Assembly: GCA_022113835.1 (NCBI GenBank)
Contig: JAILWY010000021.1
Location: forward strand, 9,238,001 to 9,302,000
DNA length: 64,000 nt
Reading direction: 5' to 3'
Source: Atopsyche davidsoni
Lineage: Eukaryota > Arthropoda > Insecta > Trichoptera > Hydrobiosidae
In this document: positions 26,679 to 38,933 of the stretch, in pieces
Layout: each line of letters starts with the position of its first letter
How positions within the stretch are numbered: position 1 is the first letter of the stretch
Notes under the pieces: generated by a model
Databases searched by the model: none
What the model saw: the letters and a program-made list of their open reading frames with translations, nothing else
What the model was told of the DNA's origin: nothing
Program-made: the position numbers and the translations under genes

Positions 26679-29600
26679 TTAACCTATCGAGAAAATACTT
26701 CCTAAATCGTTTTGGGTGTTAGGGCTTAGTGCGCCCAACATATTTGCCACCATTGAAGACTGACTATCTACAGTTACATAATCATAGTTCATAGCTCCTA
26801 AATCAATAATGCTGCCGGAAGATTGAATGGAAGGATCAAACATACCGTTCATTATATTATTTACGTTAGTCAGGTCGGGAGAAATCGTATTAGAAATTGC
26901 GTCCCCATTAACTAAAGTCCCGAAATCCAAACTTGTGCCGGGAAGTCCGTTCAACATACCTTGTATACTCGCATCAGCATTCGGAGAGGGAGTTTCCCAG
27001 ATATAATCTAGACCTAAACCAATATTTGAGCCAAAAGATGTATCGAGAGGAGCAATTGTTGGTAAATTAAAATTATCGATGACCGTCATTCCAGGATTAA
27101 AATCAATTATTACGGGTCTTTCTGTCGTCGCATCAACAAATACAGCGAGAGGATCTATTCCGAAAAATCCAAACGGAGTAGTATCAACGAAAATTTGTGC
27201 AGTTGACTCTGGTAAAATTCTAAATTCATTAATGGCTGTAGTTGTCTCATAGTATATTTGAGGTATTATTTCTGGCCGCATAGTACTCATCGCAAAAGGT
27301 ATGGTGAAAGAATTGAGGTCGAATGTAAATTCGGCTGCTCTTATCGCAGTTGTATCGTAGTATATTTCAGTTATCATTTCTGGCCGCATAGTACTCATCG
27401 CAATAGGTATGGTGAAAGAATTGAGGTCGAATGTAAATTCGGCTGTTCTTATCGTAGTTGTATCGTAGTATATTTCAGTTATCATTTCTGGCCGCATAGT
27501 ACTCATCGCAATAGGTATGGTGAAAGAATTGAGGTCGAATGTAAATTCGGCTGTTCTTATCGTAGTTGTATCGTAGTATATTTCAGTTATCATTTCTGGC
27601 CGCATAGTACTCATCGCAATAGGTATGGTGAAAGAATTGAGGTCGAATGTAAATTCGGCTGTTCTTATCGTAGTAGTATCGTAGTATATTTCAGTTATTA
27701 TTTCTGGCTGCACAGTAGTTATCTCAATAGGTATGGTGAAATAATTGAAGTCAAATGTGATCTCAGCTATTCCCATCGTAGTTGTATCGTAGAAGACCTC
27801 AGTGGTCGTTTCTGGCAGATCCGCAGTCGTTGCGAAAGTGAAAATATCATACTCGAATTTGAATTCGGTTGTTCCCATCTCAGTAGTCGTTTCTGGCATT
27901 TCTGTAGTCGTTGCGATTGTGGTGAAATCGAAGTCGAATATGAATTCGGTTGTCGCCATCTCAGTTGTCGTTTCTGGCATTTCTGTAGTCGTTGCGATTG
28001 TGAAAAAATCGAAGTCGAATATGAATTCGGTTGTCGCCATCTCAGTTGTCGTTTCTGGCATTTCTGTAGTCGTTGCGATTGTGAAAAAATCGAAGTCGAA
28101 TATGAATTCGGTTGTCGCCATCTCAGTTGTCGTTTCTGGCATTTCTGTAGTCGTTGCGATTGTGAAAGAATCGAAGTCGAATATGAATTCGGTTGTCGCC
28201 ATCTCAGTTGTCGTTTCTGGCATTTCTGTAGTCGTTGCGATTGTGAAAGAATCGAAGTCGAATATGAATTCGGTTGTCGCCATCTCAGTTGTCGTTTCTG
28301 GCATTTCTGTAGTCGTTGCGATTGTGAAAGAATCGAAGTCGAATATGAATTCGGTTGTCGCCATCTCAGTTGTCGTTTCTGGCATTTCTGTAGTCGTTGC
28401 GATTGTGAAAGAATCGAAGTCGAATATGAATTCGGTTGTCGCCATCTCAGTTGTCGTTTCTGGCATTTCTGTAGTCGTTGCGATTGTGAAAAAATCGAAA
28501 GTAAATTCGGTCGTTGTATCGTAGAAGATCTCGGTGGTCGTTAGTTCCGTAGTCGATTCGACAGTGAAAAAATCGAAGTTTATTGTGGTTTCTGTTGTTC
28601 CCATCGTCGTTGTATCGAAGAAGAATTCGGTGGTCGTTAGTTCGGTAGTCGATTCCATTGTGAAAAAATCGAAGTTTATTGTGGTTTCTGTTGTTCCCAT
28701 CGTCGTTGTATCGAAGAAGAATTCGGTGGTCGTTAGTTCGGTAGTCGATTCCATTGTGAAAAAATCGAAGTTTATTGTGGTTTCGGTTATTCCCATCGTC
28801 GTTGTATCGTAGAAGACCTCGGTGGTCGTACTTGGCAGTTCCGTAGTCGTTTCCATTGTGAAAATATCGATGTTTAGAGTAATATCTGTTGTTCCCATTG
28901 TCGTTGTATCGAAGAAAATACCAGTTGTTGTTTCTGGTAGATAAGTAGTTGTCTCAGATATAGTCATTGCTCCGAAATCTATAAACATTTCAGTTGTTGT
29001 TTCCATAACAAATGATAGTTCAGTTATGCCAGTGGCTGCGAATAAAGTCGGAATTTCCAAGGGCGTTCCCCCAGCCATTGCAATAACATCTGCCCCGGTT
29101 GCTGCTGCCAACACTAAATTATTAAAAACTCCCGTGACACCAGTTGATGCGACTACTGGCTCGTTCAAAACAATCCCTCCACCCGCCGCCAATGGCTCGA
29201 AAAGTACGGTCGGATTGACAAAGAACTCGGTTGTGCCAGTGAATGTCGCGATTGGATCAACGGCAAATAATACTGGCTCGTTCAAAACAATTCCTCCACC
29301 CGCCGCCAATGGGTCGAAAAGTACGGTCGGATTGGCAAAGAACTCGGTCGTGCCAGTGAATGTCGCGATTGGATCAACGGCAAATAATACTGGCACGTTC
29401 AAACCAGCCCCACCAGCAGCGGTGACCCCTGCTGATGAGTCGAGGAATACTGTCGGATCGACAAAGAACTCAGTCGTCCCAGTGAGTGCCGGAATGACAC
29501 CAGCGAGCGCTGCAATGCTTATGGGTGCATCTTGAATAGGCAAAGCTATTTGCGCTGTCGTTTTCTGAGAAAAAAAAAAATATCTGCTATATATCCGACA

Positions 29601-30858
29601 TAGACCAATTAAATAAATGTAACATGGTACATGAATTATTGCTTTATCGATACGCGTCGCCGCCTAATCGAAACAATGGCTCAATGCAACTCGAATTTTA
29701 TTTTAAAGAATTTCTTACAATACAATATATAAAATTAATAAAATAACCACCGTCACTGTCACTTATTTTTTTTAATTAGACATTTTAAATAAATTAGCTG
29801 TATGCGATTTTTTCAATAAAGAGACGAGACGTATTTAAAAATGTTTTCAGGTTCATAGTAATTCGTATGTTAATTTTGTGCGGAAAATAAAGGTACGAGA
29901 TTTCTTATAATTAAATACTGTAAATGCAGATGCCTTAAGGCTCATATAAACGCAGTCTTATGAAAATACTCCGGAACAAAAAATTAAGTTTAAATTAATT
30001 TTGTTTTTTTACGTTGTTTTCAACGTAAAAAAATTTGTTCTATTTTTTTATAAATAATACGCAATGTCGATTTTAAAATGCAACAAAACCAAATAGTCTC
30101 ATATTATGCATTTTTTCACTGAGCCATTTCTAATTAAAACACGATCCACTTTATTAATTTAACATTATAGACATATATTTTGAAGAGTGATGAGAATAAC
30201 GTAAACCTAGTTTAACAAATCCCTCTGTGAATCACGGTTAAGTGGTTGTATTTTATAAGTAAACAAATAAAACATAAAATTGAATGATCACGCGACTCTT
30301 TTGTCCTATAAACCGTCACTAACCCTTTGGAATTTAATATTTTTTTATATTATTAACGATAGTAAAAAAGCTACCGTATTTGATTCATAAAAAGACATTG
30401 AAAGGAGAAACTAACGTGGATGAGAAATATACGCCTCATGATAAACATATGTTCAGAGAAATGGTCACTAACTTCTTCTGAAGAGTGGCTTTTGTAGGAG
30501 AGGAATAGATTATTATTTCATATATATCCTCTAAAATTAAATTCGAGGCTTAATGGGTAACATCAAATTTAAACTATGCCTATGTAGACTACCAAATAAA
30601 AATATATAACTGGAGATATTGTTTTACATATAATATAGCGAAATCGTTAAACTCGGACATCAGGACTCGACGATGTGTTTGTGAAGCCAAAGAGCTCTCA
30701 CTATTTCGGTGATATAATTATACGGTTTTAGTTTTATTCTTACAATGCAGTTATACAAAATAAATACCCATGCAATTTTCAAATGAATTGTTTATGGTTT
30801 CACATACCTCCAACAATAGGACAGCAACGAGGAACACAAAGACCCGCCTGGGGGCCAT
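26679..30858 (-). CDS. Gene C: secreted Thr-rich acidic repeat protein, 978 aa
   Basis: Two exons in gene order, 30858-30808 and 29564-26679, with a phase 0 junction. Exon 1 codes for a signal peptide (MAPRRVFVFLVAVLLLE) continued by KTTAQ; cleavage is likely near there. The rest is a Cys-free, Lys-poor chain made of repeat blocks: about three units of 39 residues around GTTEFFVNPTVLF; three of 32 around TTELTTTEFFFDTTTMGTT; eight of 27 with TTTEMPETTTEM; five of 36 with FTIPIAMSTMRPE. A less repetitive C-terminus ends LGSIFSIG. Dense Thr suggests heavy O-glycosylation, as in mucin-like or silk- and matrix-like extracellular proteins. No chitin-binding Cys motif exists. It shares signal-exon plan, strand and TATA placement with A, B, D and E but not their Cys domain. 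Possible poly(A) signal at 26317-26322. Confidence 0.8.
27251..27790 (-). repeat. Five 108-bp tandem coding repeats in gene C
   Basis: Units start near 27251, 27359, 27467, 27575 and 27683, each coding 36 residues (core TIPIAMSTMRPE). The three middle units are nearly identical in DNA and the outer ones have diverged, the pattern left by unequal exchange. Confidence 0.9.
27871..28500 (-). repeat. Eight 81-bp tandem coding repeats in gene C
   Basis: Each unit codes 27 residues with TTTEMPETTTEM followed by TTEFIFDFD. Central copies are almost identical at DNA level, so amplification or homogenisation was recent. Because the unit is a multiple of three without stops, a long false antisense frame also appears here. 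Confidence 0.92.
28501..28860 (-). repeat. 96-bp tandem coding repeats in gene C
   Basis: Three to four units of about 32 residues with the core TTELTTTEFFFDTTTMGTTE. They grade into the 27-residue block on one side and into single-copy Thr-rich sequence on the other. Confidence 0.8.
29155..29500 (-). repeat. 117-bp tandem coding repeats near the gene C N-terminus
   Basis: Units begin at 29155, 29272 and 29389 and code 39 residues each, with GTTEFF, NPTVLF and GGIVLNEP motifs. The third unit has diverged. This block is hydrophobic and Gly/Ala-rich rather than Thr-rich. Confidence 0.88.
30418..30500 (+). mobile_element. Decayed non-LTR fragment in the gene C intron
   Basis: A short + orientation remnant: ATAAACATATGTTCAGAGAA followed by ATGGTCACTAACTTCTTCTG resembles the reverse complement of the element at 51650-52172. 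It lies in the 1.2-kb intron 29565-30807. Confidence 0.5.
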
Positions 30859-30912
30859 GTTGAATTGCTGTAGCTCACTTAAATCTGAAATGTCGATTCT
30901 GTACGGATATCC

Positions 30913-30919
30913 TTTTATA
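30913..30919 (-). promoter_or_regulatory. TATA box of gene C
   Basis: TATAAAA on the minus strand (GCGTATAAAAGGATATCC) lies 55 bases before the ATG. GG follows the box at the same place as in D and E. Confidence 0.65.
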
Positions 30920-31309
30920 CGCACTTTTATTTGCTATCGACAGTATTAACAGCTGGCGTATGTGCGAAAAGAAATTTAAATAAAATAAGCCCTCAAAAAT
31001 ATCAAAGGTGTTTTTTTACAGTTTCAATTTTCATCCTCGGCAGACTGGTTTGATTTGTAATATTCCATATTTTAATAGAAAACACGAGTAGCCAACGGGG
31101 TTCGCTTTCGGGTTTCATGACTTTTTTCAGACTCAATACTGAGGAAGCCTCCGAAAAGAAAAAAAAAAACACCCACACATAAAAATAGTCGTAGTATCTT
31201 AGTAATTCAGTGACTCAAACTTGTTGTTTTTATTTTTAATTTTAGTTCTTAAGCGGAAGACATCCAAACTCAGGTCAGGGAAACTTTCATCACCATTGCT
31301 CTAAACAAT

Positions 31310-31435
31310 CAAATTAATAAAAGTGGCTGGAAGTCGGGAGTACAGGCGTATTAGTAATACTGGTTGAGGATAACTATATGTGCAGCGAGATGGTCACAAA
31401 CCTTCTCCGAGGAGACGCACTTGAAGAAGATGTAA
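31310..31435 (+). mobile_element. Decayed non-LTR fragment
   Basis: A + orientation copy of the same family: GTGGCTGGAAGTCGGGAGTA, then GAGATGGTCACAAACCTTCT, ending near CACTTGAAGAAGATG. Its frame is broken. Confidence 0.6.
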
Positions 31436-31684
31436 AATGTTTGTATAAAACAACCTGATTCAAATATGTTTTTGACAAGCAAGCGTGCTATCCACTCGAC
31501 TACGGCATTGCCGTTGGGAGTTATTTTGTTTACCGCTTGTCGACGCTGCCGAGATAAAGCGACGTCAGACGACTCGTGGAAGCAGTTTGCACGAATTTAC
31601 TACCTCATTCTGATTTATTGTCGCTTTCTGTACTTATTTCGTGGTAATTGAATGTCTTTAAAGAGGATTGTGTTATTTTATTGA

Positions 31685-31920
31685 TTTTTGTGAAGACCGT
31701 CTCACAGGAAGTACGATTTTTCCTATACAGGTTTTATTGATTGATAATGATTAAGTGCATTTTTTCAAATATTGATAATTGATTAAAGAAACTCTCAGAA
31801 AAATATCATCGTGATTTGTGTGGGATTTGAACCCACATCCCCTGGCTAACATATTTTTCTGAGTTTCTTTAATCAATTTTCAATATTTGAAAAAATGTAC
31901 TTATAACTATCAAGGATTTT
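31685..31920 (-). mobile_element. tRNA-derived SINE with inverted tail
   Basis: The centre (31813-31845) carries an inverted tRNA-like B box, GGGTTCAAATCC when read on the minus strand. The tail matches the SINE at 63219-63432. The flanks 31754-31806 and 31850-31901 are imperfect inverted repeats of about 52 bases, so a second, inverted tail copy is joined to the SINE. The outer part (31690-31740) matches the SINE end near 63000 in reverse complement. Confidence 0.65.
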
Positions 31921-32560
31921 GTTATTTCATCCATAAAACAATGTCATCTAATCCAATATAATTTGCCTAAATAAATTTAGTGTGATAAGCTTGTTTCTCT
32001 GATAATAAAAAAAACTGACAACGTATCGTTATGTATCAGAGTCACAATTGCATCAAACCTCTTTGAATTGTTTGTTTTTTAGTTTTCTTCAACCCTGTAA
32101 CAAATATACACTGCCTCCAGAAAAAAAAACTGTAACTATGCAGGTTTCCGTATTTTATTAGAGTCGCAATTACTTTGCTTATAATGGTTAATTTACGTAT
32201 GATAATACTTTTATATATTTTCTAGATTTTTAGGAAAATGGGGGAGTAAATAACAAGTATAAATCGTATCAACAAAAACAACAGCATGCCTTATAATAGT
32301 GTAATTCATGAAGAGTTTGAATTTTTTTTATCACATGCAGTAATTTTTAGTCAAGGGATGTGTAAGAAGGCTTAATGAATAGAACCCATGAAGATCGGCC
32401 ATATCAGTATCCTCAATGGATCATTTAGAATAGGTGACAGAGCGATGTATACATGTATAAAAAGAAGCACACTGGTGGAGGATTATCCCGGATTAATGTA
32501 CTATATTACTTAATGACTTAGTTTATATTCTAAAAAATCATAATGATTATGTTGGTTTTT

Positions 32561-32740
32561 TAGAATCCTCATCAGCAAATATGGAGAATAAACAGCTGTC
32601 GCTGCTGATGCGTATGGACAGCAGCAGGAAGTCAGGCCTGAAGACCAACAAGAGCTTGAACAAATACAGCCTTCGTGCCATTCCGATCTGCCTATTGCCA
32701 ACTTCAGGGCCGACATTCAATTCAAGTCAAAATATCATAT
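32561..32740 (+). other. GC-richer block with a short open frame, unidentified
   Basis: A frame from the ATG at 32581 codes about 50 residues (start MENKQLSLLMRMDSSRKSG). A weak echo of part of it, around AAGTCAGG and AAGAC, occurs at 22475-22500. This suggests a transposon scrap rather than a gene. It lies between genes C and D. Confidence 0.3.
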
Positions 32741-33762
32741 AACAAGTTATGATACAATAAATATCTCCATTATTATGTATTGTGGATATCAATTCAAATA
32801 AACAACACCCCTATCTGATTTCACATTACGCTTTTATTAAAAAGTAATGGTTACCTGACGTTACTTTTTACATAAAATAAGGAAATCGAAGATTACTCCC
32901 AAATTCTGAAAGGATGATTTAAATGAGTACATTTTACCGAGTATACTGTTTTTAATAGTTGCTGATCGATTTTTTTTAATTAATAATACTTAAATGATGC
33001 AAAACATCATTACAACTTCTCATTGGTCATATATTTTTATTGAAATTTAATTGAGATCATTTTTTAAATTTAATATTTAAATCAAGTATAGAATAAAAAA
33101 CGTTGCTTGTCCTTTACATAACAATTTTTTTATATATGTATATGATATATGAATATATTTTATGAAAATATTTTCAGCGCTTCACTGTTTCTTTAAGAGA
33201 AAATTTTACCGAATACAAATTATACAAAGGCGAGATATTTTTTTGTTTTTCTTGTAAAGTAAATTTATTACAAATCATTGTTTTATAACGTCAAAATAAA
33301 ATTTAAATAAAATATAGTTAGGTTTTTCTACATCAACATTAATATCTTTTATTTACTCTTTGTATAAAAACGTGTAGTTGTAGAATTATCATTTATATTT
33401 TTCATACTTTTATTATACTACAAATAAAAAAATATTTATTCCATATAGGTGTAAAAAATAATAATTTATCTTATAATACAGTTTTAAAATAAAAATTTAA
33501 GTATAAATAAATATATAATTTTTATGATTATTTTATTTATGGCAGTCTGTTGACATTTGCAGGTTTTTTTTATATACATAAAACGCTACGAATAAAACTG
33601 AGATACAATCATTTATTTAGTTATGGATTATGGACACAATGATATCAAGAAAATGAAGAAAAGTTTATATTTAATTTCAAAATAGCAAAAAATGAAACAT
33701 AGATTTAAATTAATTAAGTAATTCATTGTAATACATGTACAATGGGTATTCTGTAAGGGATC

Positions 33763-36138
33763 TTATGTGTCTTGCGTGGCGTTGAGAATCGTGCAGCGGC
33801 CGATATTACCCACGATGGGGATGGTGTTGAAGGCTGCTATAGCCGACCTGGAAGCTGCGCAGGTGGTGAGGTCCACCTGGAGGGTCGCCAGGCTTGTCAC
33901 CAGATTAGTTGCTCTGTTCACCTGAAAATAATACAAATACACGTCACAAAAGATTTCTGATTTCATCGCTTTCGACGAATTAAACGAGCGGATTCTCGCA
34001 ACCCCCCCAAGGCTTTCGCGGGAGTGTCTCACCCCTGAGTATCTCCCCTGAGAACCTCCCCAGGTATGTTTAAGTGTGTGAATTAACTTACACTACTGGC
34101 GAGTTTTGTGATGTTGGTGACGAGGTTTCCGGCGTACACGTTGACCTTGTCCACGCTGCAGAACAGATTGTTCAGGACCGGGGAGATTTTCGCGCAAGTG
34201 CTGTGGACGTCGGGCACGATGGTGACGGCCATGATGATCATGCTGAGCGAGCTGGTGATGATGTCTGCCAGGGCCTCGAAGGCGCTGGCCACCCTCTCCG
34301 TGACGCAGCCCGTCACGTTCAGCACCGTCTGCCTTGCCAGAGCTTTAAAAGCCTCGGATTGCTCCTGCAAAGATAGTTTGCCAAATGAGAAGACTTTGCT
34401 GATTGCCTTTCGATTACACCCAAAGGTTGACAGGAAATTTTAACAAACCTTTGACCCCTTCCCATTAATAGTTATAAAATAACGGTACATCGGAATCTAC
34501 GTTAACTTAAAAAAAAAAACATTCATCTCTTGTGAATGATAAAACACCAGTTTTGTATTTCATTGTACTGCTACTTACTGCTTTTTGAAATTTAAAAAAA
34601 AAAAAAAAATTATAATTTTTTTGACACGTTACAGATTTCTGAATTTATTAACGTCGCAAATAAAAATTTAAATATATATTGTGTAATTATTTTCATAGTC
34701 AACACCTGTTGGTTATATAAAGCATAGAAATATAGCAATGTAATATGACAGTAAAAAGTTGGTCTAAATGGCCTCTAGTCTACACGCGCTGCCGTAAATT
34801 GATAAATATTTATTATAGAAATTAAAAAAAGCCTTGTTTTTTTTTTTTTTTAAATATAAATAGGGTATTGCCCTTATAGAAGATTTTTGCTTTCTTCAAC
34901 ATCTTTATAAAGACTTAGTAGCAATGTGCAAGGTCACGCATGTGCAAAATTGAAGGTGGCTTTCTAATCACCAGATAAGCTTCGTCAGAACCATCAGAAG
35001 AAACGACGTCGAAGACGCGATGAAGAGGAATATAGAGGGATCGTCTTCAGTTAAGCTGGGTTCAACTTTTATTTTTGAAAATATTATAAATTAAAATAAT
35101 ACATGTGTACGTATGTGGGCGTGTCAGAATGGACTATGGACTCACCAAGGCGCAGCTCATGGCGCTGGTGGCCACCCTGGACACAGCGTCGCTGACAGAG
35201 GCTTGCAGGACGCTCAAGGACGTTTCTGCCTGCTTCTGCAGGTCCTTGGTGGAGCTCTCGACGAAGATCTGCAGCTGCTTCTTGAGCTGTTCCGCCTGGT
35301 ACATCGCCGTCGCTGCAGCCGTCTTGGCATCGCTGACGACTTTATTTACATTATTTATAAATAAATTTTGCATATCGTCGGGGTTCGCAGGCCACGCATT
35401 ATTTTCCTACAAATAAACAATCGCTCAAAATACTAAGTAAAATTTTCATGCCTAGTAGGAAACTTATTATACCTCAGCAGTTGAATCGAGCGCACCTCTC
35501 CGAGTGCGTGTATATTTATTTTGCCCGATCGAACTATTATTTGATAAGCTAAACTATCTTCCCCTTGCACATTTTTCATTCGCTTTAATGGTGTAGAAAT
35601 TACATTCACCAGAATGAGGAGTTTTACTTTGTATTCAAATTAGCAGCTACATTTAACTGTTATAAAAAACTTTCTTGTTTTTATAATAATTCTTATTTTC
35701 ATATAAACATTACAACATATCTAAATAGAATGTTACTAATAATAATTAAAAAAAAACTTTTTATCCAATAAACCCAGGACCTCACGAGATACAAGCAAGC
35801 TAGCAGAAATCTAAACTAAACGAATATAAGTCTACTATGAAGCTATTTTTAAATTAAAAGAGTTATTTCAATTTTATACTTTAAAATAATAATTAAATAT
35901 CTTGTTTACTAACATTAGTTTGCAGATGTTACGATATGTAATCACAACATGAGTGGATTAGATAAGGCATAGTAGCATTTCACATGTTTGGGCTTACAAA
36001 AAAAAAAAATAATAATGCAGACCAAAACTTTTAAATTATATTTTTAAAAAATATATATATTATATATAATGTGCATATAAAAAGTGTATTTACCGTGACC
36101 GCGCAAACAACGACGATCAAAAATAAAACTGCTTTCAT
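33763..36138 (-). CDS. Gene D: secreted six-cysteine protein, 245 aa
   Basis: Paralogue of A, B and E; function unknown. Exons in gene order: 36138-36094, 35406-35146, 34364-34092 and 33921-33763, all in phase 0 with GT-AG borders, ending in TAA. The signal peptide is MKAVLFLIVVVCAVT. The mature chain looks helical, with sequons NVT, NIT and NAT. Mature cysteines are C100, C122, C159, C171, C214 and C236; those from C122 on have exactly the same numbers as in gene E. The region before the first Cys is about 25 residues shorter than in A and B, so D and E form one subgroup and A and B another. Exon 3 is GC-rich. TATA is at 36210-36216 and possible poly(A) signal at 33612-33617. Confidence 0.87.
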
Positions 36139-36209
36139 AGCAATTGCTTCATTGATTTCACGTGGAAAGAACTTCTGAGTGAGTAACAAAAAGCATGAAT
36201 GCGAACCCT

Positions 36210-36216
36210 TTTTATA
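36210..36216 (-). promoter_or_regulatory. TATA box of gene D
   Basis: TATAAAA on the minus strand lies within TCGATATAAAAAGGGTTC, 72 bases before the ATG. The 18-base block differs at one base from that of gene E (40375-40392 region), so both promoters descend from one. Confidence 0.72.
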
Positions 36217-36879
36217 TCGACTGAATATTTACTATGGATTGTATAAACAGATGCTAGAATAATTCTAAAAATTAATTAGATCTCATTATGTGTGGGAAAT
36301 AAACTATTCGCGTGTATCCTGCTTTAAAAAAATGATTAATTTACAAAATACAATAAGTATAAAGTATAAATGTGATTGAAATATGGATTTCTACGAATTG
36401 AACCAAACTCTTATATAATGGTAAGCAAAAAAGCATTTGCTACAGAAAACAGACAAAACTTTAAGGAAAAATTATTATTTATTTAATATATAAATATATT
36501 AAATACATAAATTATAACTGTATTATGGTATACTGCTAACTTCTAGGCGAATTATATGATCACAGGCTTTTGGTTTCATTTTAAATTAAAATAATAAAAC
36601 AATCTTTTTCCACACATGCTTCAAATAACAAAATCTGAATTCATTTAACTGAAAATGCGAAATTAAATCTTTTAAATGAGAATGTGTTTACTTGGAATTT
36701 TTAATTATGTAAATGACAAAGCAACTAAAATCGCAATGTTCTGTTTAATGTTACAAGAGATAAGTCGGAATGATATTTTTTATTAATAAGTAAAATTATT
36801 TATGTTATATTTTAAATTATGAATAAAATCCTTTAATTAATTAATTTAATTAATCGGTAAGGACGGATGATGTTTAAAA

Positions 36880-36995
36880 TATTGAGGTTGTCGATTCACT
36901 CATAAAGCGACGAGAAAATCCTCGAATATTTTCAAACCCACACTTCACAGCTGCCGCAGCTCGGTGCTGTAACCAATTGAGCTACAGTGTCCCTA
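36880..36995 (-). mobile_element. tRNA-derived sequence (SINE-like)
   Basis: On the minus strand, TAGCTCAATTGGTTACAGCAC is close to a tRNA A box and GTGGGTTTGAAAAT is close to a B box, at tRNA-like spacing. The stems do not close as in a working tRNA. It is most likely a SINE head of a different family from the one at 63219. Confidence 0.45.
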
Positions 36996-37589
36996 GAATT
37001 CAGCTTATTATCGAGTAATAAACTTGTATGGGTGTAAAATGTGGCAATGGGTATGGTCAATATAGTTTATCGCTTATTATGTCGATCTCTACAAGGTAAT
37101 ATGGCAAAACCGTTCGTTTTAAAAATAAGCATGCGAAAGTATCACTAATAGTAATATCCCATTCATTAGAAAAATATAGATTTTGATATAATTATCATCA
37201 AAAGTGATAATTGCATTAAAAATGCAACATATATATATTATTCAGGCTATTAAAATTGTTAGAATTAAAAGTCTGTGATGGTTTGATAGACTCCCGAAAT
37301 AGGACGAATAAAGATATTAATGATATGTATGTAGATATGTATTATAGATATCATTAGTAACAAATTATGTTATAAATATAAAGCTGGCTTTTATTTTCAG
37401 TATCTTAGGACATAATCCATTGAATTTGCTCTGTTACAAGTACTCAAGATATTATTACAAATAACACGAATATAATATCAAAAATAATTGTATGCTGTAA
37501 TTGTAAGACAACTGTGAGCTGTGTCTTTGGTTTCTAGCTCAGGTGTACATAATGTGTCTTTTCCTGCTAAGTTCGTGGTGTCTTCCCTC

Positions 37590-37833
37590 TCTTTAAGCTT
37601 AGGTCACTGGCAGGGGTGTTTTGAGTTGGGTGAGCTGTGACCATGGTGTCTTCAGCAGGTGTATCTTTTGCGGTTCTTTAGGCTGAATTCAGGGCGTTAT
37701 AAGCAAGAGCGCCTTATGCGTCTGATTAAGGTGCTGTATTGGTGTCATCAATAGGTGTATCAAAATAGTCTATTTCTGGATCAATTGTTATATGAGCGCT
37801 ACCAGGAGGTTCGTCTTTTGTGTCTACTTCTGG
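37590..37833 (-). pseudogene. Decayed repeat tail downstream of the gene E stop
   Basis: Past the stop at 37834-37836 the frame stays open for 35 codons, starting PEVDTKDEPPG. Further on, at 37630-37668, another frame reads KDTPAEDTMVTAH, a clear cousin of the repeat unit KDTPAEDANVTAQ. The tract therefore once ran at least 200 bases further and is now beyond the stop, drifting as 3' UTR or spacer. Confidence 0.7.
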
Positions 37834-38858
37834 TTAAGCTGCACCATTATAGCCGTTAGCAGGTGTGGCTGCTTCTGGTTGAGCTGCTCCATTATAGCCG
37901 TTAGCAGGTGTGGCTGATTCTGGCTGAGCTGTTACATTCGCGTCTTCAGCAGGTGTGTCTTTTGCCTCTGCTTGTGGTTGAGCTGCTCCATTATAGCCGT
38001 TAGCAGGTGTGGCTGATTCTGGTTGAGCTGTTACATTCGCGTCTTCAGCAGGTGTATCTTTTGCCTCTGCTTGTGGTTGAGCTGCTCCATTATAGCCGTT
38101 AGCAGGTGTGGCTGATTCTGGTTGAGCTGTTACATTCGCGTCTTCAGCAGGTGTATCTTTTGCCTCTGCTTGTGGTTGAGCTGCTCCATTATAGCCGTTA
38201 GCAGGTGTGGCTGATTCTGGTTGAGCTGTTACATTCGCGTCTTCAGCAGGTGTATCTTTTGCCTCTGCTTGTGGTTGAGCTGCTCCATTATAGCCGTTAG
38301 CAGGTGTGGCTGATTCTGGTTGAGCTGTTACATTCGCGTCTTCAGCAGGTGTATCTTTTGCCTCTGCTTGTGGTTGAGCTGCTCCATTATAGCCGTTAGC
38401 AGGTGTGGCTGATTCTGGTTGAGCTGTTACATTCGCGTCTTCAGCAGGTGTATCTTTTGCCTCTGCTTGTGGTTGAGCTGCTCCATTATAGCCGTTAGCA
38501 GGTGTGGCTGATTCTGGTTGAGCTGTTACATTCGCGTCATCAGCAGGTGTGTCTTTTGCCTCTGCTTGTGGTTGAGCTGCTCCATTATAGCCGTTAGCAA
38601 GTGTGGCTACTTCTGGTTGACCTGGTGCTTTAGTGGCTGGTAGGTCTCCTTTGGTTACTTCTGAAGGTTTCTCCTTAGCAGCTTTGTGTTTGATGGTACA
38701 CATAGTTACCGCATTGATCATTTGTGTGATGTTTTGAGACGCCGGTTCGGTTTTAGCTATTATGCACGTTGGTAGCTTGCTTTTATTTTTAGAAAAATTT
38801 TTTACCATTGATATAACTCTGTTCATCTGAAAGAAATAATATTTATATATTTAAATAT

Positions 38859-38933
<75 letters not shown>

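Noticed and set aside
27258..28544. 428-residue + strand open frame, Cys- and Arg-rich, plus a second frame at 27802-28524
   Set aside because: Both lie antisense to the gene C repeats. The units are multiples of three without stops on either strand, so long false frames arise automatically. No start context or splice support.
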